From positions 372,001 to 436,000 of the forward strand of contig CAVQHY010000005.1 of NCBI GenBank assembly GCA_963712465.1: a DNA stretch of 64,000 nucleotides, in the 5' to 3' direction. The stretch comes from CAVQHY01 sp963712465. GTDB lineage: Bacteria; Actinomycetota; Thermoleophilia; Gaiellales; Gaiellaceae. The notes beneath the pieces are model-generated. The model saw only the letters and a list, made by a program, of their open reading frames with translations, was not told the origin of the DNA and did no database searches. The stretch's first letter is position 1, and each line of letters begins with the position of its first letter. This document shows positions 44,253 through 53,182 of the stretch, in pieces. Both the position numbers and the translations under genes were made by a program.

Positions 44253-44660
44253 CTGGCCGGCGCCACAGCACGTGTCGAACGCAGGCGCCGCGCCGCGGGC
44301 ACAGCGCCCAGGACGCGCGCAAGTGCCGATTCAGGGCGGGCGGCTCCGGCCGAGCCGACCACTCGCGGCCGGTTACGGGCCGCCGGCCGTCCGCGCGTGC
44401 GGGGCGGCGTCCTCTGGATCGTGGTCGTCGGCGTCCTCCTCGCGGGAATCGTCGCGCTCAACGTGGCGGTGCTCAGGCTGAACGTGCAGGGCGATCGGCT
44501 CGACGCCGAGATCAAGAAGCTCGAGACCTCCAGGTCGGAGCTCGTCTCCGACCTCTCGTCCGCGTCCGCATCGGGGCGTATCCAGGCGGGCGCGTCCCAG
44601 CTCGGGCTCGTCGCTCCGACCGAGACCGAGTACCTCCGCCTCCGGCCGGAGAAGCGGTGA
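44253..44660 (+). CDS. ftsL: Cell division protein FtsL-like, apparent CTG start
   Basis: A bitopic division protein with one membrane helix (GGVLWIVVVGVLLAGIVALN) and a short extracytoplasmic coiled coil (LRLNVQGDRLDAEIKKLETS). From GTG 44397 it would be 87 residues and start right at the helix with almost no cytoplasmic part. The frame is open upstream and encodes a basic Arg-rich leader (AGATARVERRRRAAG) typical of actinobacterial FtsL, reaching CTG 44253 eight bases after GAGG. No ATG, GTG or TTG lies in frame between 44253 and 44397, so either CTG is the start (135 residues) or the leader is not translated. It overlaps ftsI by 4 bp. Confidence 0.82.
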   Translation: MAGATARVERRRRAAGTAPRTRASADSGRAAPAEPTTRGRLRAAGRPRVRGGVLWIVVVGVLLAGIVALNVAVLRLNVQGDRLDAEIKKLETSRSELVSDLSSASASGRIQAGASQLGLVAPTETEYLRLRPEKR

Positions 44661-46351
44661 ACGCCCGGCTCGCCAATCGAAGGATCAGGCTGCTCGTCGC
44701 CGTCTTTGCGATCGTCTTCGCGGGCGCTCTCGTTCGCGCCGGTTGGCTCCAGGCGGTCCAGGCGCCGACGCTCGACCGGCTTGCCGCTGACCAGTACCGG
44801 GAGACGATCGCAATCCCGGCGCACAGGGGGACGATCTACGATCGAACGGGGGTCGAGCTGGCCGTCGGCGCGCGGGCGACGACCGTGTACGCGAATCCCC
44901 GTCAAGTCGTCGATCCGCGCGCGGCCGCCGTCGTGGCGGGGAAAGCTCTCGACCTCGACGCGGACGAGCTTGCCGGGTTGCTCGCAGATCGGTCGAAGGG
45001 ATTCGTCTACGTCGCGCGGAAGGCCGATCCCGAGCGGGCGGCCGAGCTCGAGCGCGAGAAGCTTCCCGGCCTCGGCTTCTACGACGAGGAGCGCCGGACG
45101 TACCCGCAGGCGACCGTGGGAGCGGAGATCGTCGGCTTCGCCGGTCTCGACAACAAGGGGCTGGACGGCCTCGAGCTCCAGCTCGACCGGGTCCTGGCGG
45201 GGCGCGAGGGCTCGAAGACGATCGTCCGCGACCCATCCGGACGAACGCTCGGCGTCGTCCGCTCGACGCCGGTCGTCGACGGCAGCGATGTCCACCTCTC
45301 GGTCGACCACGTGCTCCAGGCCGAGCTCGAGCGCGTGCTGCGTCGCACGCGGGAGCGCTGGGGCGCCCTCTCCGCGACGGGCGTCGTGCTCGACCCCGAG
45401 ACGGGGGGCATCCTGGCGATGGCCGTCGAGCCGGGCTACGACGCGAACACCTTCCCTGACGTCGACGAGGAGCTACGGCGCAACCGCGCGATCACGGACA
45501 CGTACGAGCCGGGGTCGACGATGAAGGTCGTGACGATCTCGGCGGAGCTGGAGCGAGGCGATGTGAAGCCCTCGACACGGTTCACCCTGCCTCCGACGAT
45601 TCAGGTCTCGGATCGGGTGATCTCGGAGCACGATCCGCGCGGCACCGAGACGATGACCGTCTCCCAGATCCTCGCCGAGTCGTCGAACGTCGGCACGGTG
45701 ACGCTCGCGCTTCGGCTCGGCAAGCGCCACCTGTCCGAGTGGGTCTCGCGGTTCGGGTTCGGCAAGGCGACCGGCATCGACTTCCCCGGGGAGTCGACGG
45801 GGATCGTGCCGCCGCTCGAGGGGTGGTCGGGCTCGACGATCGGTACCCTGCCGATCGGGCACGGCATCGCCGTGACACCCGTGCAGATGGCGGCGGCGTA
45901 CGGTGCTCTCGCCAACGACGGAGTGTGGGTTCAGCCGCACTTTGTCGAACGGGTCGCGGGCGGCGGGGTCGCACGGCCCACGCGCCGGCGCGTGATCTCG
46001 AAGAAGACCGCGCGGGTCGTCAGGAGATTGCTCGCCGACGTCGTCCGCGAGGGAACCGGCACGGAGGCTCAGGTGCCGGGGTACACGATCGCCGGCAAGA
46101 CAGGCACCGCGGCCAAGCCGGAGCCGGGCCGCGGCTATTCGAAGACCAACTACGTCGGCTCGTTCGTCGGCTTCTTCCCGGTCAGGGACCCGAAGGTGGT
46201 CGTGCTCGTCGCGGTCGACGAGCCCCGGGGGACGATCTGGGGCGGAACGGTCGCGGCCCCCGCGTTCGCCGCGATGGCGAAGTTCGCGGCCCAGTACCTC
46301 GAGATTCCGCCCGACCGTCCGGCGGAGCTCGACGCGCCGGCGACGGGATAG
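44657..46351 (+). CDS. ftsI: Penicillin-binding protein 3 / FtsI (septal transpeptidase)
   Basis: A 564-residue class B penicillin-binding protein that cross-links septal peptidoglycan. It has an N-terminal membrane helix, a dimerisation domain (IPAHRGTIYDRTGVELAVGA), and the transpeptidase motifs STMK near residue 286 (catalytic Ser), SSN near 339 and KTGT near 481. There is no PASTA domain. GTG 44657 overlaps ftsL by 4 bp. Confidence 0.96.
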   Translation: MNARLANRRIRLLVAVFAIVFAGALVRAGWLQAVQAPTLDRLAADQYRETIAIPAHRGTIYDRTGVELAVGARATTVYANPRQVVDPRAAAVVAGKALDLDADELAGLLADRSKGFVYVARKADPERAAELEREKLPGLGFYDEERRTYPQATVGAEIVGFAGLDNKGLDGLELQLDRVLAGREGSKTIVRDPSGRTLGVVRSTPVVDGSDVHLSVDHVLQAELERVLRRTRERWGALSATGVVLDPETGGILAMAVEPGYDANTFPDVDEELRRNRAITDTYEPGSTMKVVTISAELERGDVKPSTRFTLPPTIQVSDRVISEHDPRGTETMTVSQILAESSNVGTVTLALRLGKRHLSEWVSRFGFGKATGIDFPGESTGIVPPLEGWSGSTIGTLPIGHGIAVTPVQMAAAYGALANDGVWVQPHFVERVAGGGVARPTRRRVISKKTARVVRRLLADVVREGTGTEAQVPGYTIAGKTGTAAKPEPGRGYSKTNYVGSFVGFFPVRDPKVVVLVAVDEPRGTIWGGTVAAPAFAAMAKFAAQYLEIPPDRPAELDAPATG

Positions 46352-46601
46352 CGCCCGGACACGGCGATGAGACGCGCGCAGCTCCGCTCTGCGCCCAGCG
46401 CCCCGACCTTCCCTTCCGCGTGGGCCTAGCGTTGGGGGCCCACTCCGCCGCCGAGCGCCTGCCTGCCCCGAGCCCTGCGAGAGCCCCTTGAGCCCCTTGA
46501 GCCCCGCGAGTCCCGTAAGCCCCACCCTAGGGTGGGGAGAGACCCACCCACCACCCGCTTCGAGCGTAGCGCCGAAACCCGCACGGGACTGGCACGAAAC
46601 T
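46352..46601. repeat. Repeat-rich gap between ftsI and murE
   Basis: This 250-bp gap breaks the otherwise tight dcw cluster. It contains 9-bp GAGCCCCTT repeats (46481-46510), a perfect 18-bp palindrome CCCCACCCTAGGGTGGGG (46520-46537) and a CCCACCCACCACCC tract. No open frame with a plausible start is visible. The palindrome could act as a terminator for the first part of the cluster. Confidence 0.65.
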
Positions 46602-48146
46602 GTGTCAAACGTCGAGCAAATCGCAACAATTCTCGCCAACGGGCGGATCGGGCGTCGGCCACGGCCGCTGGTACAATCGCCGCCCATCGAGCTGGAGATC
46701 CTGAGCCAGGCCATCAGGCCCGCGCGCTCGGTCAACGCCGCCCCCGCCGACGTCACCGACCTCGCGTACGACGCGCGGCGGGTCGTGCCGGGCGCGCTGT
46801 TCGTCTGCGTCCCGGGGTTTCGCGCCGACGGACACGACTTCGCGTCCGAGGCGGTGGAGCGCGGCGCGGTCGCGCTCGTCGTCGAGCGCGAGCTCGACCT
46901 GCCGGTGCCACAGCTCGTCGTCGGCGACGCACGCGCCGCGATGGGGCTCGCCGCCGACGCCTTCTTCGGTCATCCGACCCGCGAGCTCGAGGTGGTTGGC
47001 GTCACGGGCACCAACGGCAAGACGACGACCGCGTTTCTGCTCTTCGCGATCCTGGCCGCCGCCGGCCGCCGCCCCGGACTGCTCGGGACCGTCGAGAGCC
47101 GGATCGGGGGGGAGCGCCGCGCGGTCACGCGCACCACCCCCGAAGCGATCGATCTCCAGCGCATGCTGCGGGAGATGGTCGACGCGGGCGATCGAAGCTG
47201 CGCCATGGAAGCGTCCTCGCACGCGTCGACGCTCGGAAGGCTCACCGGCACGCGGTTCGCGGCTCTCGTCTTCACGAACCTCTCGCAGGATCACCTCGAC
47301 TTCCACGGGACGATGGGCGCGTACTACGAGGCGAAGCGGCGGCTCTTCACCGAGCCGGGCCCGGACGGTCTTCGACCCGCGGCAGCCGTCAACGTCCGCG
47401 ATCCGGCCGGTCGAGCGCTCGCCGGCGAGCTGCGGGAGCTCGGCTCCGCGCTGCTCACGTTCGGCCTCGTCGACGATGCGGACGTTCGTGCCGATGTCCT
47501 CGCGGTCGGGCCCGTCGGATCCACGTTCACCGCGGCCGGGATCGAGTTGCAGACGAGGCTGGTCGGCCGGTTCAACGTCGAGAACGCGCTCGGGGCGGTG
47601 GCCGCCGCGCGCCTGCTGGGGATCGACGACGCCAACATCGCAACCGGAGTCGCGCACGTGCAGGGGGTCCCGGGCCGCCTCGAGGCGGTCGATGAGGGCC
47701 AGCCGTTCACCGTTCTCGTCGACTACGCGCACACCCCGGAGGCGCTGGTGACCGTGCTCACGGAGGCGCGCGGGCTCGCCGAGGGTCGCCTCATCTGCGT
47801 CTTCGGCTGCGGCGGCGATCGAGATCGCGACAAGCGCCCGCTGATGGGAGAGGCCGTCTCCCGCCTCGCCGACGTCGCGATCGTGACCTCGGACAACCCG
47901 CGTGGCGAAGATCCTCTGGCGATCATCGACGACGTGCTCGCCGGAGCAGACACGGAGCCGGCGGTCGAGCCCGACCGTGCGCTCGCGATTCGCCGCGCGA
48001 TCGACACGGCCGAGCGCGGAGACGTCGTCGTGATCGCAGGCAAGGGACACGAGCTCGGACAGGAGATCGCCGGTCGAGTCGTTCCCTTCGACGACCGCGA
48101 GATCGCACGCCAGGCGCTGCGCAGCGTTGCGGGGGCTCCGTCGTGA
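46602..48146 (+). CDS. murE: UDP-MurNAc-tripeptide synthetase MurE (meso-DAP type)
   Basis: A cytoplasmic Mur ligase adding the third amino acid of the peptidoglycan stem. It has VTDLAYDARRVVPGALFVCV, the ATP loop VGVTGTNGKTTTAFL, EASSHAS and the DNPR motif (TSDNPRGEDP) that marks meso-diaminopimelate enzymes. GTG 46602 is the nearest standard start in frame (514 residues), but the family resemblance begins at IELEILSQAI (46686) and a TACAAT box lies at 46672-46677. The real start may therefore be ATC 46686 or CTG 46692. The stop overlaps murF by 4 bp. Confidence 0.93.
   Translation: MSNVEQIATILANGRIGRRPRPLVQSPPIELEILSQAIRPARSVNAAPADVTDLAYDARRVVPGALFVCVPGFRADGHDFASEAVERGAVALVVERELDLPVPQLVVGDARAAMGLAADAFFGHPTRELEVVGVTGTNGKTTTAFLLFAILAAAGRRPGLLGTVESRIGGERRAVTRTTPEAIDLQRMLREMVDAGDRSCAMEASSHASTLGRLTGTRFAALVFTNLSQDHLDFHGTMGAYYEAKRRLFTEPGPDGLRPAAAVNVRDPAGRALAGELRELGSALLTFGLVDDADVRADVLAVGPVGSTFTAAGIELQTRLVGRFNVENALGAVAAARLLGIDDANIATGVAHVQGVPGRLEAVDEGQPFTVLVDYAHTPEALVTVLTEARGLAEGRLICVFGCGGDRDRDKRPLMGEAVSRLADVAIVTSDNPRGEDPLAIIDDVLAGADTEPAVEPDRALAIRRAIDTAERGDVVVIAGKGHELGQEIAGRVVPFDDREIARQALRSVAGAPS
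46672..46677 (+). promoter_or_regulatory. -10 box TACAAT at the murE start
   Basis: TACAAT ends 8 nt before codon ATC 46686, matching the leaderless spacing seen elsewhere in the window but without a standard start codon at that point. Confidence 0.5.
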
Positions 48147-49456
48147 TCCCGCTCTCGGTCGCGGAGGTTCGCAAGCTGACGGCAGGCCGGCTGGAGCTCG
48201 CCCCCACCATCGACCGGTTCACGGGGCTCGAGATCGACTCGCGCCGTTGCGGCCCGGGCGATCTGTTCGTCGCCGTCGGCGGCGGTCGTGACTTCGTGGC
48301 GGACGCGCTTGCCCGGGGCGCCTCCGGCGCGCTCGTCCCCGAGGACGCGTTCGCCGCCATGGCCGCGCTCGGACGGGCCGTACGCGGACGGAGCGCCGCT
48401 CGCGTCGTCGCCGTGACGGGCTCCACGGGCAAGACCTCGACCAAGGACATCCTCGCCGCCCTCTGCCGCCCGCACGCCCGCACCGTCGCCGCCGAAGCGA
48501 GTCACAACAACGAGATCGGCCTTCCGCTCACCCTGACGCGCCTCGATTCCGAGACGGAGGTGGTCGTGGTCGAGATCGCGATGCGCGGCCTCGGGCAGGT
48601 CGCCGAGCTGGCCGCGATCGCCAGACCGGATGTCGGCGTAATCACCGGTATCGGTCCGGTTCACCTCGAGCTGGTCGGAACCGTCGAGTGGGTTGCGCAG
48701 GCCAAGGCCGAGCTGCTGACCGCCCTGCGCGCGGGCGCACCAGCAGTCATCCCGGCGGGCGAGACGCTGCTGGCTCCCTACCTCAGAGACGACCTCGAGA
48801 CGATCACGTTCGGCGAGGGCGGCGACGTTCGCCTCGTCGCGTTTCGACCCGCCGGTCGCGAGGTCGAGCTCGACGTCGACGTCCGTGGCCGGCTCGTCTC
48901 CGCTCGCTTCAATTTCACCTCCCGCCACAACGCACGAAACGCGCTCGCGGCGATCGCCGCCTACGCCGCGCTGGGCCTCCCGCTCGACCGCGTGGGCGAG
49001 GGCGCACGGGATGTCGTTCTCTCCCGCTGGCGCGACGAGGAGCACGAGCTGGAAGGCGATGTCCTGCTCCTGAACGACTGCTACAACGCCAATCCGGTCT
49101 CGATGCAAGCGGCGATCGAGCACCTTCGGGAGCGAGGGGCCGGCCGCCGGCTCGTCGCGGTGCTCGGCGGCATGGCCGAGCTCGGCGCCGAGGCCTCCGC
49201 GTTCCACTGCGAGGTCGCCGAGGCGGCCGCACGCGCCGGCGTCGAGGTGCTCGTGGCGGTCGGGCCGCTCGCGCGAGGCTATCTCGCCTGCGCCGCCGAC
49301 ATCGGCGACGTCCGGGCAGTCGACGACGTCGACGCGGCTGTCGCCGAGCTCCGCGGGCTTCTTCGCCCCGGCGACTGCGTGCTCGTCAAGGGATCGCGCG
49401 CGGTCGGGCTCGAGGCCGTCGCCGACGCGCTCCGCGTCTCCCCGGTCGGCTCCTAG
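48143..49456 (+). CDS. murF: UDP-MurNAc-pentapeptide synthetase MurF
   Basis: A 437-residue Mur ligase that adds D-Ala-D-Ala. ATP loop VVAVTGSTGKTSTKDILAAL near residue 90, SHNNEIGLPLTLTRLDSETE, EIAMRGLGQVAELAAIARPD and LLLNDCYNANPVSMQAAIEH are diagnostic. GTG 48143 overlaps murE. A 163-bp gap with no clear feature separates it from mraY. Confidence 0.96.
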   Translation: MIPLSVAEVRKLTAGRLELAPTIDRFTGLEIDSRRCGPGDLFVAVGGGRDFVADALARGASGALVPEDAFAAMAALGRAVRGRSAARVVAVTGSTGKTSTKDILAALCRPHARTVAAEASHNNEIGLPLTLTRLDSETEVVVVEIAMRGLGQVAELAAIARPDVGVITGIGPVHLELVGTVEWVAQAKAELLTALRAGAPAVIPAGETLLAPYLRDDLETITFGEGGDVRLVAFRPAGREVELDVDVRGRLVSARFNFTSRHNARNALAAIAAYAALGLPLDRVGEGARDVVLSRWRDEEHELEGDVLLLNDCYNANPVSMQAAIEHLRERGAGRRLVAVLGGMAELGAEASAFHCEVAEAAARAGVEVLVAVGPLARGYLACAADIGDVRAVDDVDAAVAELRGLLRPGDCVLVKGSRAVGLEAVADALRVSPVGS

Positions 49457-49619
49457 TGCTCCGTCCCGGGAGTCGCTTGATGATCCTGGCGCGCGAAAAG
49501 CAAGCCGTGCAAGGACACAGGGAGCTCCGATGTGCAGATATATCGGGGCGACTGAGGACCCGGCACGGGGCCGTCTTGCAGCCGCCCAGAGCGCGAGTGA
49601 CTTCCGGGATGGCGCACTA

Positions 49620-50633
49620 GTGGTCGAGGTCCTCCTCTCCGGCCTGATCGCGCTCGTGATCGGCATCGTCGCCGGCCCTCAGTTCATCGAGTTCCTGCGC
49701 CGCAACGAGCTCGGCCAGTTCATCCGCGAGGAGGGCCCCCAGGGCCATCGCATCAAGCAGGGGACGCCGACGATGGGCGGCTTGCTGATCCTGATCGCCG
49801 CCGCCGTGCCCTGGCTCGTCTTCGGGGAGTACACGATCGAGGCGCTGACGGTGCTCTTCGTGGCGCTGGGATGCGCCGCCGTCGGTTTCGCCGACGACTG
49901 GATGAAGCTCCGTCATCGCCGTTCGCTCGGGCTGTCCGGTCGCTGGAAGCTGGGCCTGCTCGCCGCGATCACCGCTGTCGTCGCGGTCGTGACCGAACGG
50001 CAGGACTTCAAGACCAGCGTCTATGTCCCGCTCGCCGACATCGACATCCCGATGTCGTACGGCTGGTACGTCCTCCTCTTCGTGATGATCGCGGGCACTG
50101 CGAACGGAGTCAATCTCACCGACGGCCTCGACGGCCTCGCCTCGGGCTCGGCGGCGTTCTCGCTCCTGACCTACACCGCAATGGGCATCGTCGCCTGGCT
50201 CGTCTCCAAGCGCGCGGGAGGAGTCGAGGACTTGGCGCAGCTCGATCTGGCCATCCTCGGCGCCGCGCTGATCGGGGGCACGATCGGCTTCCTCTGGTAC
50301 AACGCGTTTCCGGCCGAGGTCTTCATGGGCGACACGGGCTCGATGGGGCTCGGAGGGGCGATTGCGGCCTTCGCGATCATGACCAAGACCGAGATCCTGC
50401 TGATCCTGATCGGCGGGGTATTCCTGATCGAGGCGCTCTCGGTGATGCTCCAGGTCGTCTTCTTCAAGTGGAAGGGGAGGCGGATCTTCCTGATGGCGCC
50501 GATCCACCACCACTTCGAGATGAAGGCGTGGTCGGAGACGCGCATCATGGTGCGCTTCTGGATTCTCGCCGCGATCCTGTGCGCGGCCGCGTTCGTCCTC
50601 TACTACCGCTACTTCTCGGAGTTTGCTTCCTAG
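49620..50633 (+). CDS. mraY: Phospho-MurNAc-pentapeptide transferase MraY
   Basis: A 337-residue membrane enzyme making lipid I. It has ten hydrophobic segments and the conserved loops GPQGHRIKQGTPTMGGLLIL, VGFADDWMKLRHRRSLGLSG, GVNLTDGLDGLASG, FPAEVFMGDTGSMGLGGAIA and LMAPIHHHFEMKAWSETRIM. GTG 49620 puts the first helix at the N-terminus as in the family; ATG 49530 would add an unlikely 30-residue leader. Confidence 0.96.
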   Translation: MVEVLLSGLIALVIGIVAGPQFIEFLRRNELGQFIREEGPQGHRIKQGTPTMGGLLILIAAAVPWLVFGEYTIEALTVLFVALGCAAVGFADDWMKLRHRRSLGLSGRWKLGLLAAITAVVAVVTERQDFKTSVYVPLADIDIPMSYGWYVLLFVMIAGTANGVNLTDGLDGLASGSAAFSLLTYTAMGIVAWLVSKRAGGVEDLAQLDLAILGAALIGGTIGFLWYNAFPAEVFMGDTGSMGLGGAIAAFAIMTKTEILLILIGGVFLIEALSVMLQVVFFKWKGRRIFLMAPIHHHFEMKAWSETRIMVRFWILAAILCAAAFVLYYRYFSEFAS

Positions 50634-51929
50634 GTGAGCCCGCCACGTACGACGACCACCGCGGGCGCGATACCTCGCAGCGTCGTCGTGCTGGGGCTGG
50701 CGCGGTCCGGCGAGGCGGCGGCGCTCGCGCTCGCCCGCCACGGCGTGTCGGTGCGCGCCGTCGACCGCGACGTCGACCTGGACGTGGGAAGGCTTCGGGC
50801 CGCCGGCGTCGAAGTGACCCTCGGCGCGGACGATCCCGCGCTGGTGGATGGGATGGAGGTGCTGGTGAAGAGCCCCGGCGTGCCGAGCGACGCCCCGCTC
50901 GTCGAGGCCGCGCGCGAGCGCGGCATCGCGGTGTGGAGCGAGATCGAGCTCGGCTCGAGGATCGTGCCGAACCCGCTGGTGGGCGTCACCGGAACGAACG
51001 GAAAGACAACCACGACCGAGCTTTTGGGCGAGATCTTCCGGGCGGCCGACCGGCCCGTCGTGGTGGCGGGGAATGTCGGGCAGCCGCTCACCGCGCTCGA
51101 CGGCGTCCTTGGCGAGGAGGCCTGGGTCGTCTGCGAGCTCTCGAGCTTCCAGCTCGAGGACAGCGTCACGCTGCGGCCGCGCGTGGCGGTGCTGCTCAAC
51201 CTCACGCCCGACCACCTCGATCGCCACGGCACCTTCGAGGCCTACCGGGACGCGAAGCTGCGCATGTTTGCGAATCAGACCCCCGACGACGTCGCCGTCG
51301 TCCCGTCCGGCTTCGGCCCGGTGCCGGGAGAAGCCGCGCGCGTGGAGTTCTCCGCCGACGATCGGATTCCGGCCGAGCCGCGCATCCCCGGCGGGCACAA
51401 CCGGGAGAACGCCGCCGCGGCGACGGCGGCCGCGCGGGCGGCCGGCATACCGGACGAGGCGATCGCCGAGGCACTCACGACGTTCGAGGGCGTCCCGCAT
51501 CGGCTCGAGCTCGTGGGCGAGGTGAGCGGGGTTCGCTTCGTCAACGACTCGAAGGCGACCAACCCGGAGGCCGCGGAGCGGGCGCTCTCCGCCTATCCGC
51601 CCGGGCTGCGCATCATCCTCGGCGGCAGTCGCAAGGGAACGCGGTTCGACGGGCTGGCCGCAGCCGCCCGCACGTCGTGCGTCGCCCGGGCCTACGTGAT
51701 CGGCGAGTCCGCCGACGAGATCGCAGAGGCGCTTGCGGCCCAGGGTGTCCTGTTCACGCACTCGGGCGATCTGGAGCACGCGGTCGCCGACGCGTTTGCC
51801 GATGCCGAGCGCGGGGACGTGATCCTCCTCTCGCCGGCGTGCGCCAGCTTCGACCAGTTCGCGAACTTCGAGGAGCGCGGTGCGCGCTTCGCCGAGCTCG
51901 TCGACGGGCTGCGCAGGGGGCCGGCGTGA
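50634..51929 (+). CDS. murD: UDP-MurNAc-L-Ala--D-Glu ligase MurD
   Basis: A 431-residue Mur ligase. It has the N-terminal Rossmann-like SVVVLGLARSGEAAALALAR, the ATP loop VGVTGTNGKTTTTELLGEIF near residue 120, LNLTPDHLDRHGTFEAY and VRFVNDSKATNPEAAERALS. GTG 50634 abuts the mraY stop. It overlaps ftsW by 4 bp. Confidence 0.96.
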   Translation: MSPPRTTTTAGAIPRSVVVLGLARSGEAAALALARHGVSVRAVDRDVDLDVGRLRAAGVEVTLGADDPALVDGMEVLVKSPGVPSDAPLVEAARERGIAVWSEIELGSRIVPNPLVGVTGTNGKTTTTELLGEIFRAADRPVVVAGNVGQPLTALDGVLGEEAWVVCELSSFQLEDSVTLRPRVAVLLNLTPDHLDRHGTFEAYRDAKLRMFANQTPDDVAVVPSGFGPVPGEAARVEFSADDRIPAEPRIPGGHNRENAAAATAAARAAGIPDEAIAEALTTFEGVPHRLELVGEVSGVRFVNDSKATNPEAAERALSAYPPGLRIILGGSRKGTRFDGLAAAARTSCVARAYVIGESADEIAEALAAQGVLFTHSGDLEHAVADAFADAERGDVILLSPACASFDQFANFEERGARFAELVDGLRRGPA

Positions 51930-53182
51930 GCTCCGCGGCGGCCACGGGCGCGAGGGCGGCCGCCGCCGGGCGGGAGCGGACGTCGTTCGAGTACCACCTG
52001 CTCGTGCTCGTCTCGCTGGCCCTCGTGGCGTTCGGCCTCGTGATGGTGTACAGCGCCAGCTCGGGCCGCGCGATCGTGGGAGACAGCGACCCGATGTACT
52101 ACCTGAAGCGCCAGGCCCTCTTCGCCGTCGCGGGCGTGGTGGCGATGGTCGTCTGCTCGAGGCTCGATTTCCGTGCGTTCCGGTCGCTCGCGCCGCCGCT
52201 TCTCGTGTGCTCGGCGCTGCTGCTCGTCGTGGTGCTCGCCCTGGCTCTCCCCGTCAACGGTGCGCGGCGGTGGCTCACCGTCGGGCCCTTCGCGATCCAG
52301 CCCTCGGAGTTCGCCAAGCTCGCGCTCGTCATCTGGGTGGCGGGGGTGCTCTCCAGGCGGCCGGTTCCGCGAACCCTGGGCGCCCTGATGAAGCCGATCG
52401 GGATCGTGACAGGGCTCTTCGCCGTGCTGATCCTGCTCGAGCCCGATCTCGGGACGGTGATCGTGATTGCCGTGATGATCGGGGCGATGCTGCTCGTGTC
52501 GGGCGCCCCCTTCCGGCTGTTTCTCACCGCCGGCGGGCTCGCCTTCGCGCTCGCGGCGGTTGCGATCTGGCTCGAGCCGTACCGCCGCTCGCGCTTCTTC
52601 AGCTTCCTCGATCCCTGGAGCGACCCGCAGGGGGCCGGGTACCAGACCGTGCAGGCGATGATCTCGCTGGGCTCCGGCGGCCCGTTCGGCGTCGGCCTGG
52701 GGCAGAGCGTGGGCAAGGTCAACTACCTGCCCGAAGCCCACACGGACATGATCTTCGCGATCGTCGGCGAGGAGCTCGGGCTGGTCGGGGCAGCGGCACT
52801 GATCGGGGCGTTCGCGCTCCTCGGCTACGCGGGCTTCAACATCGCGCTGCAGTGCCGGAACCTGTTCGGGAAGCGGCTCGCCGCCGGCATCACGGCGATG
52901 ATCCTCGGTCAGGCGGCAATCAATCTCGCAGCGGTGATGGGGATCGCTCCACTGACGGGAATCCCGCTCCCGTTCGTGTCGTACGGAGGCTCGAGCCTGC
53001 TCGTCATCCTCGCTTGCGTCGGGATCCTCCTTAACATCGCCACCAACGGTGCATCCCAGATCGCGACAGCGGAAGTGCCTGATCGCCGCCGGAGGAACCG
53101 CGGGCCACGTGCTTCCGGCTCTCGCGGTCGCCGAGGCGCTGACGGCGCGCGGCGTCGCCGTGACGTTCGCGGGGTCGCCTGA
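51926..53182 (+). CDS. ftsW: Septal glycosyltransferase FtsW (SEDS family)
   Basis: A 418-residue SEDS protein with about ten membrane helices that polymerises septal glycan with FtsI. Key loops are VMVYSASSGRAIVGDSDPMY, QPSEFAKLALVIWVAG, the TDMIFAIVGEELGLVGA Asp loop near residue 280 and IPLPFVSYGGSSLLVILACV. After the last helix a basic Arg/Gly-rich tail (about residues 385-418) is encoded by sequence shared with murG, an overlap of 134 bp. Confidence 0.95.
   Translation: MSSAAATGARAAAAGRERTSFEYHLLVLVSLALVAFGLVMVYSASSGRAIVGDSDPMYYLKRQALFAVAGVVAMVVCSRLDFRAFRSLAPPLLVCSALLLVVVLALALPVNGARRWLTVGPFAIQPSEFAKLALVIWVAGVLSRRPVPRTLGALMKPIGIVTGLFAVLILLEPDLGTVIVIAVMIGAMLLVSGAPFRLFLTAGGLAFALAAVAIWLEPYRRSRFFSFLDPWSDPQGAGYQTVQAMISLGSGGPFGVGLGQSVGKVNYLPEAHTDMIFAIVGEELGLVGAAALIGAFALLGYAGFNIALQCRNLFGKRLAAGITAMILGQAAINLAAVMGIAPLTGIPLPFVSYGGSSLLVILACVGILLNIATNGASQIATAEVPDRRRRNRGPRASGSRGRRGADGARRRRDVRGVA

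Noticed and set aside
49617..51779. Long antisense open frame over mraY and murD
   Set aside because: Same GC shadow effect; no recognisable domain and it lies opposite two essential genes with full motifs.
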